The notes beneath the pieces are model-generated. The model was not told where the DNA came from. It ran no database searches and worked only from the letters and a program-made list of their open reading frames with translations. From an uncultured Candidatus Melainabacteria bacterium (GTDB lineage Bacteria > Cyanobacteriota > Vampirovibrionia > Gastranaerophilales > Gastranaerophilaceae): a stretch of DNA of 43,334 nucleotides. This document shows positions 1 to 7,507 of the stretch, one piece after another. Positions within the stretch are counted from its first letter, which is position 1; each line of letters starts with the position of its first letter. The stretch is from assembly GCA_937895785.1 (NCBI GenBank), contig CALBKW010000154.1, forward strand, positions 1-43,334, given 5' to 3'. The position numbers were made by a program, and so were the translations under genes.

Positions 1-1065
1 TGCCATTAATTGGTCGGCAGGTAATTTTTGTAATAAATCTACCATTTTTGATTTATCACCCTCGATTACAACACCACTTTTACCGTCTTTTCGCTCGTTA
101 AGTAATGGTACAACAACGGCTTCTTTGCCTTTTTCTTGAATTGTAAATTTGTCTGTCTCAAATGTTACGTCATAAACTTTATCACCGTTTGTTGTCCTAA
201 CCTTGTTTTCAGAAAGTCTTTCTGTTGACCTGTTAAGGTTCATCAAAACATTACCTTTTTGGTCGGTGATTTTGTATTCTAATTTTTTATTTCCGTTTTG
301 GTCAAATTCAAGATTGTATTGCGTGCGAGTGCCGTCAAGTGAGGTCATATCTTTGTGAATGACATCTTTGCCGTTTTCTTTAAATCTTCTTGCAGTTGTG
401 ATAACTTTTTCTGTGCCGTCAGGGTAAACGTATTTGTGGTTGTAAGCCCCTGTTACTTCTGAATGAGTCATCATTTCTTTTCTTATGATGTTGTTGTCTT
501 TATCTCTGACAATTCTAACCTCGTCTGTAACTTCAGGATTTCCGTTATTTTTAGGTACTTCTGCACGAACTTTTGTTGTAGTGTTATTTCTGTAATCTAT
601 CGCTTTTTTTATGCGGTATACTTTACCGTTTTCCTTGTAATAATACAGTTTTTGCTCGCCAATACGGTTCATTTCTTTGTCTAAATAAACAGAGTGCGTA
701 TTTAGTCCACCTGCGTATGCAGTTATTTCATATTCATTATTTGGTGAATATTCACTTTTATTGAAAGTTGTTGTAACGTGGTCGTTTTTGCGAGAACTGT
801 ACATTTTTTGCAGCCGTTCTTGTTCTTCACAAACTCTCAATTTGTGTTCGTAAGGTAATTTTTGGAAAGTTTTGTTGAAACCAAAACCCTCTCCAAAGCC
901 CGTAAAAGACGGTATGGCAGCGTTTTGTTTTATTGGGTTAGACGCGGTAGAAGCTTTTGTGAAAGTATCGCAAACAAGCCCCGTAGTCATTCTTGGTTGT
1001 GACACAACCTTGTTTTGAACGGGGTTATAGATACTTGTTAATGATTTTATTGGATTAATATTCAC
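1..1065 (-). CDS. Large beta-rich hypothetical protein, N-terminal 355 residues (runs off window)
   Basis: An open frame runs without a stop from a GTG at 1065 to the window edge, so the 3' end is missing. The GTG (V/M-NINPIKSLTSIYNP) has AAGGTAG about 10 nt upstream; the next in-frame ATG lies about 26 codons further in, so GTG is preferred. The first ~90 residues are low-complexity and polar. The rest is built of short hydrophilic strands such as YVYPDGTEKVITTARR and LEFDQNGNKKLEYKIT, which recall YD-type or MORN-like beta-strand repeats seen in large surface or toxin-delivery proteins. No catalytic motif is visible in the part present. There is no signal peptide or membrane segment. It could be chromosomal or the outermost gene of the neighbouring phage block. 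The reading frame is certain; function is not assigned. Confidence 0.75.
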   Translation of the reverse strand, partial: MNINPIKSLTSIYNPVQNKVVSQPRMTTGLVCDTFTKASTASNPIKQNAAIPSFTGFGEGFGFNKTFQKLPYEHKLRVCEEQERLQKMYSSRKNDHVTTTFNKSEYSPNNEYEITAYAGGLNTHSVYLDKEMNRIGEQKLYYYKENGKVYRIKKAIDYRNNTTTKVRAEVPKNNGNPEVTDEVRIVRDKDNNIIRKEMMTHSEVTGAYNHKYVYPDGTEKVITTARRFKENGKDVIHKDMTSLDGTRTQYNLEFDQNGNKKLEYKITDQKGNVLMNLNRSTERLSENKVRTTNGDKVYDVTFETDKFTIQEKGKEAVVVPLLNERKDGKSGVVIEGDKSKMVDLLQKLPADQLMA

Positions 1066-1153
1066 TAAATAAACACTACCTTATGCCAAATTTAAGTTTG
1101 CTAAAGCATGATAATTGCTTAATTTTGCCAGAATGTTTACAAATATAAATAAA

Positions 1154-1188
1154 AATCACAAGGTTCAATATTCTAGAACTCTGTGATT
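1154..1188 (-). terminator. Possible rho-independent terminator, minus strand
   Basis: The arms AATCACA..GTTC and GAAC..TGTGATT (two central mismatches, 9-nt loop) form a hairpin. On the minus strand it is followed by TTTATTTATATTT. The nearest upstream minus-strand gene, the lipase, ends about 385 nt away, so the assignment is tentative. Together with the sites at 1261-1386 this is what the gene-free stretch 1066-1416 holds. Confidence 0.35.
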
Positions 1189-1260
1189 GAATCTGAGTAG
1201 TGGTTATTCAAAAGTATTTGGAGTAAATGATTTTTTTCTAAATATCTTAATTCCAATCGG

Positions 1261-1314
1261 AAGTCAATTAACTTCTAAAAAAGTAAATTAATCTCCTATT
1301 AGTATTGAATACTA
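1261..1314. promoter_or_regulatory. Two imperfect palindromes, possible operators
   Basis: AAGTCAATTAACTT (1261-1274, 12 of 14 symmetric) and TAGTATTGAATACTA (1300-1314, symmetric about a central base) lie 65-125 bp upstream of the extended -10 at 1378. The spacing would suit a repressor or activator of the small gene at 1417. AT-rich DNA makes chance palindromes common, so this is weak. Confidence 0.2.
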
Positions 1315-1377
1315 GCACGACTAGAAATAAAAATCAAGTCATGACGTTTACAATTCTAAATATATTTCTTGAAACTG

Positions 1378-1386
1378 TGCTATAAT
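1378..1386 (+). promoter_or_regulatory. Extended -10 promoter for the 51-residue gene
   Basis: TGCTATAAT is a perfect extended -10 element. The expected start of transcription near 1393 gives a leader of about 24 nt before the ATG at 1417, containing AAAGGGG as ribosome binding site. No good -35 is seen, as is normal for extended -10 promoters. Confidence 0.6.
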
Positions 1387-1416
1387 ACACTTATACGATA
1401 TATTAAAGGGGCAGGC

Positions 1417-1572
1417 ATGATTACAAAAGAAGTTAACAATTGGATAAGAAATGTAGAATGCGGCATGTATTCAGATGAAGATGTTATGTATGAATTTTCG
1501 CGCATAGCAAAATACCTAACTCGCGAGGAGTTAGTAATGATTAAAAGAAAATTATCTCAATATATCAAATAA
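1417..1572 (+). CDS. Small hypothetical protein (51 aa)
   Basis: The chosen ATG is preceded by AAAGGGG at 6 nt and by a clear extended -10. An upstream in-frame TTG at 1369 lies before the -10 box and cannot be the start. The product (MITKEVNNWIRNVECG...) is soluble, mixed-charge and probably all-helical, with a C-terminal LTREELVMIKRKLSQYIK helix. No family was recognised. It is transcribed convergently with the lipase, whose stop codon directly abuts its own (1572/1573). A phage or host small regulator is possible, but nothing in the sequence proves it. Confidence 0.6.
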   Translation: MITKEVNNWIRNVECGMYSDEDVMYEFSRIAKYLTREELVMIKRKLSQYIK

Positions 1573-2505
1573 TTACGCCCAAAGGTTTATGTAATTAGCT
1601 ATTGAATGATTATTTAGAGCTGTTTTTTTCATATGTGTAGTAACTCCAACATGTTGGGTTGAGTTTGAAACAGGATCACCCATAATTATGTAATTAAATG
1701 AGTTTTTGTTATCTTGAAAATAATCTTTTGTTTTTGTTTCAGGATTTTTTAAGATACTTTTTATGCCAAAAGCGTTGAAGGTTACTGCGCTAGTTTCTTT
1801 GTGTCTGCTTGCAACAAGTTGCGCTAACGAACCTCCTAAAGAGTGACCAGTCAAAATAACACTTGCGTTTGGATTTTTGGCTACGGTGTCTAAATAATAT
1901 TGATTTGCCTTGTCATATTGTTCTGGAACTTCGTTCATTGCCATTTGTGCATCACTAACAAAGTCTTTATCATCATTTGTTCCGCAATAAGCAATTATAA
2001 TGTCATTCTTCTTTTGATATGTAACAACTCTCAAGCCTGTTTGAGGGTCTTCAAGTTTGTCGACAGGTTTGTATCCGTTAATTTCTTTTTGTTCGTCATT
2101 ATAAACATCACGGCTAATCAATGCAGCGTTTCTGCTTAATTTTTTATTGTAAAAACAATCTTTTTCTTGGGTGTCGTTTTTATATCCCTTGTTAAAGAAA
2201 TAATCCCACTTGTCAGATAAAACCTCTTTTGTTTTATTCAAAGCTTCAGCGCGAGAGTTTTTGTCTGATTGTTCATATAGCTCTTGAACTTTTCCGACAA
2301 CCTTTTTCAATGCAGCAAAAAAGTGATTGGCTTCTTGCTTTTCAATATCAAACTGTTCTTTTTTTGTATTAGTCCAAGAAGTTACGTCATCTTTGCTTAT
2401 GAATTTTTGAGGTTGTATAATCGGCGAAGTTGTTGTTTGCACACCTTGTTTTTGAATATTTGAATATGTTGGAGGAGTCATTCCAGTTGGACTTAAATAG
2501 TTCAT
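1573..2505 (-). CDS. Class 3 lipase-like alpha/beta hydrolase
   Basis: A 310-residue protein. Residues 160-300 look like the core of the class 3 lipase (Lipase_3) fold: the strand IIIAYCGTND (169-178), then VILTGHSLGGSLAQ (216-229) with nucleophile Ser222 in GHSLGG, then FNAFGI (243-248). A likely catalytic Asp follows in MGDPVS (D277), and His300 sits in NHSIANY, the usual position for the final His. The N-terminal 150 residues are charged and helical and match nothing I know. No signal peptide is seen, so export, if any, is not Sec-dependent. Substrate is unknown; lipid or ester hydrolysis is inferred from the motif. The ribosome site (AGGAAAA) is about 12 nt from the ATG, longer than usual. 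It lies between strong terminators and a convergent small gene, so it is probably monocistronic. It may be a phage-carried accessory gene or a host gene at the phage flank. Confidence 0.75.
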   Translation of the reverse strand: MNYLSPTGMTPPTYSNIQKQGVQTTTSPIIQPQKFISKDDVTSWTNTKKEQFDIEKQEANHFFAALKKVVGKVQELYEQSDKNSRAEALNKTKEVLSDKWDYFFNKGYKNDTQEKDCFYNKKLSRNAALISRDVYNDEQKEINGYKPVDKLEDPQTGLRVVTYQKKNDIIIAYCGTNDDKDFVSDAQMAMNEVPEQYDKANQYYLDTVAKNPNASVILTGHSLGGSLAQLVASRHKETSAVTFNAFGIKSILKNPETKTKDYFQDNKNSFNYIIMGDPVSNSTQHVGVTTHMKKTALNNHSIANYINLWA

Positions 2506-2661
2506 TTTTATTTAAAATTTTCCTACTAAATTTCTATACGCAAAATGTATAAATACCCATAAGGGTAGTTACATCGCATGTAAGTAAGATGAATATTTAA
2601 AATTGCCTAATTTTCAAAAAATGTGAAAAAATGTTAACACTGATTTTGTAGATAGCAAAAA

Positions 2662-2696
2662 GGCGCGAAGTGCTTATGCACTTCGCGCCTTTTTTT
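2662..2696. terminator. Strong bidirectional terminator
   Basis: A perfect 12-bp stem GGCGCGAAGTGC / GCACTTCGCGCC with a TTAT loop is flanked by T7 on the plus side and A5 (T5 on the minus strand) on the other. It lies in the 386-bp gene-free stretch 2506-2891 and separates the phage late operon from the lipase gene. Confidence 0.85.
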
Positions 2697-2720
2697 ACTT
2701 ATTTTGGACAGATATTCATA

Positions 2721-2748
2721 AAGAAAAAAGAGTTGAACCTCAACTCTT
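2721..2748 (-). terminator. Terminator at the 3' end of the phage operon
   Basis: A 9-bp stem AAGAGTTGA / TCAACTCTT with a 3-nt loop. On the minus strand it runs straight into TTTTCTTT. It lies 140 nt after the last phage gene (2892) and directly before the larger terminator at 2662. Confidence 0.65.
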
Positions 2749-2800
2749 CTTATTTAAACGGGATAATTTAGTTCTCTTTGACACTGATATAGTAAGCCAT

Positions 2801-2826
2801 TTCGGGGTATTTTGAAATACTCCGAA
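2801..2826. other. Hairpin downstream of phage operon
   Basis: TTCGGGGTATT and AATACTCCGAA form an 11-bp stem with one G-U pair and a 4-nt loop. No T-run follows on either strand. It may stabilise the 3' end of the late transcript or be a pause site. Nothing else was seen in 2827-2891. Confidence 0.4.
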
Positions 2827-2891
2827 TGTATAGTTTTAAATTTGTCGGGCGAAAGTATAATTTAGAAATTAAAAATATTTCAAAAAATTGA

Positions 2892-3122
2892 CTATTTTAC
2901 GGCGATAATACATTCGTAAATTCTGTCGATTTTTTCTTTTATATCGCTCATTTGCTCCTTTAAATCCTTTACAGAATTTAGTGTTGCAAATTTGTTTTCT
3001 ACGTCATCTATAATTTCCCTATGTTTTTTCTCTAATTGTTCGGGAGTAACGACTATTCGTTGTTGAATTAGGTACATGACCACAACAATGATTATAGGCG
3101 AGTATTGGAGAATATTATGCAT
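2892..3122 (-). CDS. Small membrane protein with coiled coil, phage lysis candidate
   Basis: The ATG at 3122 is preceded by GAAAGG at 6 nt; an upstream GTG frame (3152) has no ribosome site, so 76 residues are preferred. Residues 4-18 (ILQYSPIIIVVVMYL) form one membrane span. The remainder, from about residue 25 (TPEQLEKKHREIIDDVENKF...), is a charged helix with coiled-coil heptads. One N-terminal span with a coiled-coil tail is the layout of some holin-associated or spanin-like lysis proteins and of small phage anchors. As the last gene of the late operon, after the large terminase, a lysis role is plausible but not shown by any motif. Confidence 0.6.
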   Translation of the reverse strand: MHNILQYSPIIIVVVMYLIQQRIVVTPEQLEKKHREIIDDVENKFATLNSVKDLKEQMSDIKEKIDRIYECIIAVK

Positions 3123-3148
3123 GCTTTTCCTTTCATTTTTATTTGTTG

Positions 3149-3174
3149 TCACCCTGAATTTATTTCAGGATGAC
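3149..3174. repeat. Palindromic REP-like element
   Basis: GTCACCCTGAA TTTAT TTCAGGATGAC folds as a near-perfect hairpin with a CCTGAA/TTCAGG core. It resembles the CCTGAA-N5-TTCAGG palindromes that occur as dispersed repeats in many bacterial genomes. It lies between the large terminase stop and the ribosome site of the next gene, so it is transcribed in the late mRNA. No second full copy was noticed in the window. Confidence 0.45.
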
Positions 3175-3196
3175 GGTTTTAGACTCTTAGCCTTTT

Positions 3197-4501
3197 TTAC
3201 AATTTAATTGGCCAATAGTAATCTACTAGGTATGAAGCGGCATCAAGAGGGTGCATTAAAAATTTCTTTTCTTTTGATTGTTTAATTTGTTGATATGTTG
3301 GTAAGTCAATCCGAGAAGAACCTTCTTTGTACTTCAAATTATAAATGTTATACAAAAGTTTTTCACACTTTTGACTGACAAAAAGTCCAATTTCTCCGTC
3401 AGCGCGGTGAACTTTGCTGTTGAATGCCATAATTCTGTTTTTTATTGGCGGATTAAAAGGCTTTAACCTAATTTCAACATCAAAACCGTAATTTAGAAAT
3501 TTCTTTTTCATAATGATGTAATTTGTATATTCGCTTGTGCAACTTCGGTTATCACCTGAAGCATCACCGTTTATGATGAGTTTTCCTTTGTGATTGGGGT
3601 AACGTCTAAAGACTTCGTCGCATGCTTTAGAGGTTGTCGTGTTTTCCATTGCTATTTCATCAAAAAAGAAAACTTTGTCCTCTGTTTTGTGTGCAAGCTC
3701 CCAGCACATGGGGTCAACGTTAAAATCACATGTTAAGTATAAATCAAGCTCTGGTTGATATTTGATATCGACAATGTTATCGTCTGTAAAATCTTTTATG
3801 ACAAGACCAGAATTGTAATGTCCGTTTTCGGCAAGTACGCAAATTCTGTAATAATCTTCGTCATAAAGCTTCTTTAATTCCTCGCAAAAACCTTCTGGAA
3901 GGTAAATGTTTTCTGTCGTTGGGGCAATAATTAATCTGTAGTTAGGCATTGCGTTTTCGTGGAAGGTTTTGTAAATCCAACCACGTTCCATTTCGGGGTT
4001 AGTGTGCCCAAAAATTCTATACGTAAAATCCTTCCACTGTGGTTTAACTTTTTGGCGTATACGAGCTAAAAGCATTTTGAAGGTTTCGTAAGGAATGTCT
4101 GACATTTCTTCAATTTCAACGAATCCAAGATTTAAGGATTTTAAACTGTTTGGGTTATCAAAGTGCTTAAACAGAATTTCAGATTTATTTTTAAATTTCA
4201 ACTGTTGCAAACTTGCAGACCATTCGTAATCTTTACCTTCAATGAATCCCATATTGTCTAAATGTTCAAAGTATGTTTTAAGTGTTGTATCACGAACAAG
4301 AGTATATGTTTTAGCCCCAACAAGTCCACGAATACCAGCAAATTTTAAACATAATAAAATTCCAAGTAATGAACCACAGAAGGTTTTTCCGCTACCGTAA
4401 CCGCCTTGATAACAGGCTACGTCGATATTGTAATCGTGAGAGATTTCTAAAAACTCCCTCTGTGCCTTTAATAAATTGTATGTAACTTCTCGTTTTTTCA
4501 T
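3197..4501 (-). CDS. terL: Phage terminase large subunit
   Basis: A 434-residue DNA-packaging motor, the usual length for PBSX-type large terminases. The ATPase half has Walker A GGYGSGKT at 33-40, Walker B GFVEIEE at 126-132 with the catalytic glutamates, and an adaptor-like LVGAKTYTLVRD at 60-71. The nuclease half has the three expected acidic positions: Asp259 in TCDFNVDP, Asp313 in NGDASGD, and Asp420 in HPLDAASYLVDY. It cuts concatemeric genomes and drives DNA through the portal. The start is ATG with GAAAGG 6 nt upstream. That ribosome site lies inside the end of the degenerate WNN-domain gene, so the cassette abuts terL exactly. It is the second-last gene of the late operon, after portal. 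Confidence 0.95.
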   Translation of the reverse strand: MKKREVTYNLLKAQREFLEISHDYNIDVACYQGGYGSGKTFCGSLLGILLCLKFAGIRGLVGAKTYTLVRDTTLKTYFEHLDNMGFIEGKDYEWSASLQQLKFKNKSEILFKHFDNPNSLKSLNLGFVEIEEMSDIPYETFKMLLARIRQKVKPQWKDFTYRIFGHTNPEMERGWIYKTFHENAMPNYRLIIAPTTENIYLPEGFCEELKKLYDEDYYRICVLAENGHYNSGLVIKDFTDDNIVDIKYQPELDLYLTCDFNVDPMCWELAHKTEDKVFFFDEIAMENTTTSKACDEVFRRYPNHKGKLIINGDASGDNRSCTSEYTNYIIMKKKFLNYGFDVEIRLKPFNPPIKNRIMAFNSKVHRADGEIGLFVSQKCEKLLYNIYNLKYKEGSSRIDLPTYQQIKQSKEKKFLMHPLDAASYLVDYYWPIKL

Positions 4502-4782
4502 AATTTCCTTTCACCTTTTGGATTATTAGGGGTTTGTGTTTCGTGATAAATCCCTTTTGTCCAACTTATCAAATTACCTTCTCATAGTGCGGTATCAGCT
4601 GAGCCGAAAGCATGTTTAAATGCATCACCTTCATTATTCCAAGTTCTATGTTTTGAGTTGTCATTTATTTTGAAACCATATTTTCGTTGATAGTACATCG
4701 TTTTTTTATCAATTATTGACGTATATTCACTTTGAACCTTATTTCTTTTGTTTTTATCAAAAATTATGTCAAAATTATTCAT
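4499..4782 (-). pseudogene. Disrupted WNN-DAFKH domain protein, cassette copy A
   Basis: The frame opens at ATG 4782 (AAGGAC upstream) and stops at a TGA at 4582-4584 after 66 residues. Reading through that TGA, the same frame continues for 27 residues (EGNLISWTKGIYHETQ...) to a second TGA overlapping the terL start. The first part aligns with the gene at 11660: YQRKYGF, WNN at 48-50, DAFKH at 53-57. The part after the stop contains HE followed by a GER segment, which aligns with HE (81-82) and the AEE segment of that gene. The MDKWNN-x-x-GR tail of the intact copy is missing. This looks like a decaying copy with a nonsense mutation and a 3' truncation at the terL junction. UGA readthrough is less likely. 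I believe the domain is that called DUF6973; this was not checked. Confidence 0.65.
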
Positions 4783-4815
4783 AAACTTGTCCTTTTTTTG
4801 TGTTAAGTTATTATT

Positions 4816-5205
4816 ATGAAATTGTCTAGGTACTTCTCCTTAAATATTTTGTCATTTATTGGTTATCTTTATGTATTGTTGTCCGTGTATATTTTGTTTT
4901 TTGTAAAACCTGATATTATGACTCATAAATATGTTGAGGATATAGATACTGCTAATATGGCAAATTCCTTTTTTTATTCAGAGGTATTAATTCAGTTTGT
5001 CAAATTTAGTTTTATAATATTTCTAGTGTTTTTAGTTCTTTTTATATTAGAATTTTTATTGGTAAAGTTTAAATTCATAAGTTTTAAATTTAGAAATAAA
5101 AATACTTTGGGTGTTTATGTATTTGTGATTGGATTAATTTTGCAAATATATCCAACTTTATTTTTTATATATCCAATAGTGATTAAAATATTTGATCTTG
5201 GTTAA
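4816..5205 (+). CDS. Three-span membrane protein, cassette copy A partner
   Basis: A 129-residue, Phe/Leu/Ile-rich protein with membrane spans at about 9-30, 56-82 and 98-125. Cytoplasmic loops carry KFKFISFKFRNKNT. It aligns along its length with the protein at 12034: LSRYFSLNILSF against LSKFYVLNILAY, and a similar central pair of spans. Start codons of the divergent partners are 33 bp apart here and 29 bp apart in copy B. No clear ribosome site precedes the ATG. It runs against the phage late operon, so it needs its own promoter, within or close to the partner gene. A membrane partner or immunity function for the WNN-domain protein is inferred only from the repeated pairing. Confidence 0.75.
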   Translation: MKLSRYFSLNILSFIGYLYVLLSVYILFFVKPDIMTHKYVEDIDTANMANSFFYSEVLIQFVKFSFIIFLVFLVLFILEFLLVKFKFISFKFRNKNTLGVYVFVIGLILQIYPTLFFIYPIVIKIFDLG

Positions 5206-5278
5206 ATATCTATTAAAAGACATTGATAATAAATGACTTAACGCCTTACAGTCTTATAGCCTTATAGTTTAATATGAT

Positions 5279-6928
5279 TTATCCTTCCTTTTCGCCAAGC
5301 AAAAAGTGGCTTGCATTTTCAATTCCGTATTGTTCAAGTGCAAATTTGAAACATTCAATCCAATTGATTTGTTCGTTTACGCTCGGAACTTCGGCAAAAG
5401 ATTTTACAACATCAAACAACTCCTTAGAACGAGTTTTTCTTTCAAGTGTTGCTTTTCTATCACCGTATCGATAAATGTAGTTTGCGCTTCTTATGGTGTC
5501 ATCAATCTCCATAAATTTTTGAATGCCGTGTTCATTTATACAAATAATTTCTTTGCCAAATTTAAAGTTTGAAATGATTTCAGCAGTTTTTTCAATCATT
5601 GGGACAATTAATTTTCTGTTGATTGAATCCAGCATCATATTCAATCGTGCTGTTTGACCTGTAATCGTGTAAGTCAATTCTGTTGCTGTACGGGCTTCGT
5701 TTTGCAAGTTCCCAGCCATGTTTTTGAAAATACCAGTTGCACTTTCAGTTGTGTTTTTAAAATAATTTAAAAAATCCCAACCGTGTAATGCATTGTCGAA
5801 ATTTAAAGGCGTTGGAGCTTGAGGCATTAGGGCAGAATCGTATTCAATAATTTTTCCAGGACGAACAACTTGTTCACCTTTAAAACAACCTTTTGGTGCT
5901 AAATATGGAGGATTCATCATTAATGAAAGAGCATCAAGTTGTTTGTTTAAAATTGTTGATGATATGTTGTTCAAAATGATTGCAACTTTTAGTGGTGAAA
6001 TTCCGCGCTCAGTTTCAGGGTTTTTGATAACGTTTGCATACACAAACGGATTGATTACAAATGGATTATCTTCCATTCTAATAACCTCTTTTCTGCCAGC
6101 AACAACGATTAATTGATTTTTTAAAATTTCGCCTGTTTCAAGCTCAATATCTCCCCAATATTCTAAAATTTCGCATTTGTTGGCATTGACGGATTTGTCT
6201 GCAGATGAATTTTTTGATTTTTTGTTATTGATTAAGTTTTTTAATGTTTCAATTTTTTCGTCAGTAAGCATATTGTTTGCTCGGTCTGAAACAATGTCGT
6301 GAATTGTTGAGTATGTTCTATAAACCTTTGCACAAGTGTCCCAATTGTCGCAGTTGTTTTTGTCGAAAACAAAATCTTCTGGTTTGATAAATTTAACTTT
6401 TGCATTGTCATAAATAGTTTGTTCTTCAACAACAAAACCTGTTTCGCTCGGTGAGATAAGTTGTTCTTCAATTGTTTGAGGTCTTCTTACTATCTTAGTT
6501 TTCGTTTGCCAACCAACAAATAAAGTGCTTTCGCCAGTTTCAACGATGGAATCAATCATTTTTTCGATTTCATCTTCAAGATTCATTTCTTCAAAAGTGT
6601 TTACAAGCATTGCTTTTTGACGGTTTGCAAAGGCTTGTGTATGAGGATTTTTTCCTGAAACATCAAACATTGATTCAGGGTGAGAATAAAGATTCTCGCT
6701 TATGTGAGCTTTCAATGTTTGCGCAAGTTCATAAATTTCAGGGAGCTGAATTTTTGTATTCCATTCGTTTACCGTTGGAAGATTATTTGAATAAATTGCG
6801 CTTCTAATTGTTTGAATATCCGTCAATTGACCTCGACGAGCATCTTCCATTTCGTCGTATTTTTGCGTAATTTTAGAAACAAGATATAAATTCTTGTCCT
6901 GTTTTTCTGTTTTTAGAATAGTTTTCAT
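5279..6928 (-). CDS. Phage portal protein (podovirus type)
   Basis: A 549-residue protein. The N-terminal part has the helical IYELAQTLKAHISENLYSHPE region. A wing-like domain follows with GESTLFVGWQTKTK (about 132-145), and a long C-terminal crown/stem region contains NEARTATELTYTITGQTARL. The EARTATE-type motif followed by a long helix with MLDSINRKLIVPMIEK is typical of the dodecameric portals of short-tailed phages. It forms the DNA entry ring at one capsid vertex and docks the terminase. The gene follows the acetyltransferase with a 4-bp ATGA overlap and precedes terL, from which it is separated by cassette copy A. The start has GAGG upstream. The acidic C-terminus (LLGEKEG) is complete. 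Confidence 0.88.
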   Translation of the reverse strand: MKTILKTEKQDKNLYLVSKITQKYDEMEDARRGQLTDIQTIRSAIYSNNLPTVNEWNTKIQLPEIYELAQTLKAHISENLYSHPESMFDVSGKNPHTQAFANRQKAMLVNTFEEMNLEDEIEKMIDSIVETGESTLFVGWQTKTKIVRRPQTIEEQLISPSETGFVVEEQTIYDNAKVKFIKPEDFVFDKNNCDNWDTCAKVYRTYSTIHDIVSDRANNMLTDEKIETLKNLINNKKSKNSSADKSVNANKCEILEYWGDIELETGEILKNQLIVVAGRKEVIRMEDNPFVINPFVYANVIKNPETERGISPLKVAIILNNISSTILNKQLDALSLMMNPPYLAPKGCFKGEQVVRPGKIIEYDSALMPQAPTPLNFDNALHGWDFLNYFKNTTESATGIFKNMAGNLQNEARTATELTYTITGQTARLNMMLDSINRKLIVPMIEKTAEIISNFKFGKEIICINEHGIQKFMEIDDTIRSANYIYRYGDRKATLERKTRSKELFDVVKSFAEVPSVNEQINWIECFKFALEQYGIENASHFLLGEKEG

Positions 6929-7449
6929 TTTCGTTTACCTCGTATGATTGAATATATTTTTATGTCCTGTAATCGTTTGTTTTTAATTGTTTCGGCTTTT
7001 AATTCCGCTTCAAGTTCCATTTTGCAAGATTTTAAAATTGCCTCTGTTCTAAAATTCTCTTTAAAAACAACAGCCTTTAACTTTCTAAATTTCAGTTTTT
7101 TGAAGCAATAAGTGATAAATTTCTTTGCGCAAATTTTGGTGGTTTTGCCCCAAAATTTGCGCTTAAAAGCAGTTACAATTTCTGCTGAATGAAGATGTTT
7201 TTTGTTTCCGATAAGGTTTTCTAAATAAACAAATCCTACAAACTCTTCATTTTGAAGAATTACCCAAAAGAAAGGACTTGTTTGAATTACGAGATTTATA
7301 ATCGCTTCAAACAAGTCATAAGTGGAGTAGTAGTCGTCGTTTAGGTAGTTGTTATATTTTTTTATCAGATTGTAAATTTTTCCCAAATATTGAATATTCT
7401 GAAAAATATTCTTTTGCTTATCAATTTTGATTTTTTTGAACTTAATCAT
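6925..7449 (-). CDS. GNAT-family acetyltransferase, phage-encoded
   Basis: A 174-residue basic protein with a GNAT-like layout. WVILQNEEFVGFVYLENL gives strands 2-4, EIVTAFKRKFWGKTTKICAKKFITYCF covers the acetyl-CoA loop region and its helix, and FRKLKAVVFKENFRTEAILKSC matches the strand 5 to strand 6 region with the usual N/F-R-EAI-L motif. The R/Q-x-x-G-x-G/A loop is degenerate (KRKFWGKT). It overlaps portal by 4 bp (ATGA) and is read in the late operon. Similar small acetyltransferases occur beside head genes in several phages, where modification of a virion or host protein is suspected. The substrate cannot be read from sequence. The start has only weak AAGGTC far upstream. Confidence 0.65.
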   Translation of the reverse strand: MIKFKKIKIDKQKNIFQNIQYLGKIYNLIKKYNNYLNDDYYSTYDLFEAIINLVIQTSPFFWVILQNEEFVGFVYLENLIGNKKHLHSAEIVTAFKRKFWGKTTKICAKKFITYCFKKLKFRKLKAVVFKENFRTEAILKSCKMELEAELKAETIKNKRLQDIKIYSIIRGKRK

Positions 7450-7452
7450 CGC

Positions 7453-7481
7453 TTGACTTTTGACCTTATAATTAATAGAAT
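7453..7481 (+). promoter_or_regulatory. Promoter for plus-strand membrane gene 7508
   Basis: TTGACT (7453-7458), a 17-bp spacer and TAGAAT (7476-7481) form a good housekeeping promoter. The predicted start near 7488 leaves a 20-nt leader with AAAAGGAG. It lies in the 58-bp gap before a minus-strand late gene, so this plus-strand gene can be expressed without the late operon, for example in the lysogen. Confidence 0.65.
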
Positions 7482-7507
7482 GACTTTTATAAGAAAAGGA
7501 GAAATTT

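Noticed and set aside
4582..4584. Phage-wide recoding of TGA as tryptophan
   Set aside because: Phage genes here use TGG for Trp normally, and other phage genes end at TGA in overlaps that fit start sites (for example the acetyltransferase/portal ATGA).
6241..6471. A 76-codon frame within portal
   Set aside because: Out-of-frame shadow of the portal coding sequence.
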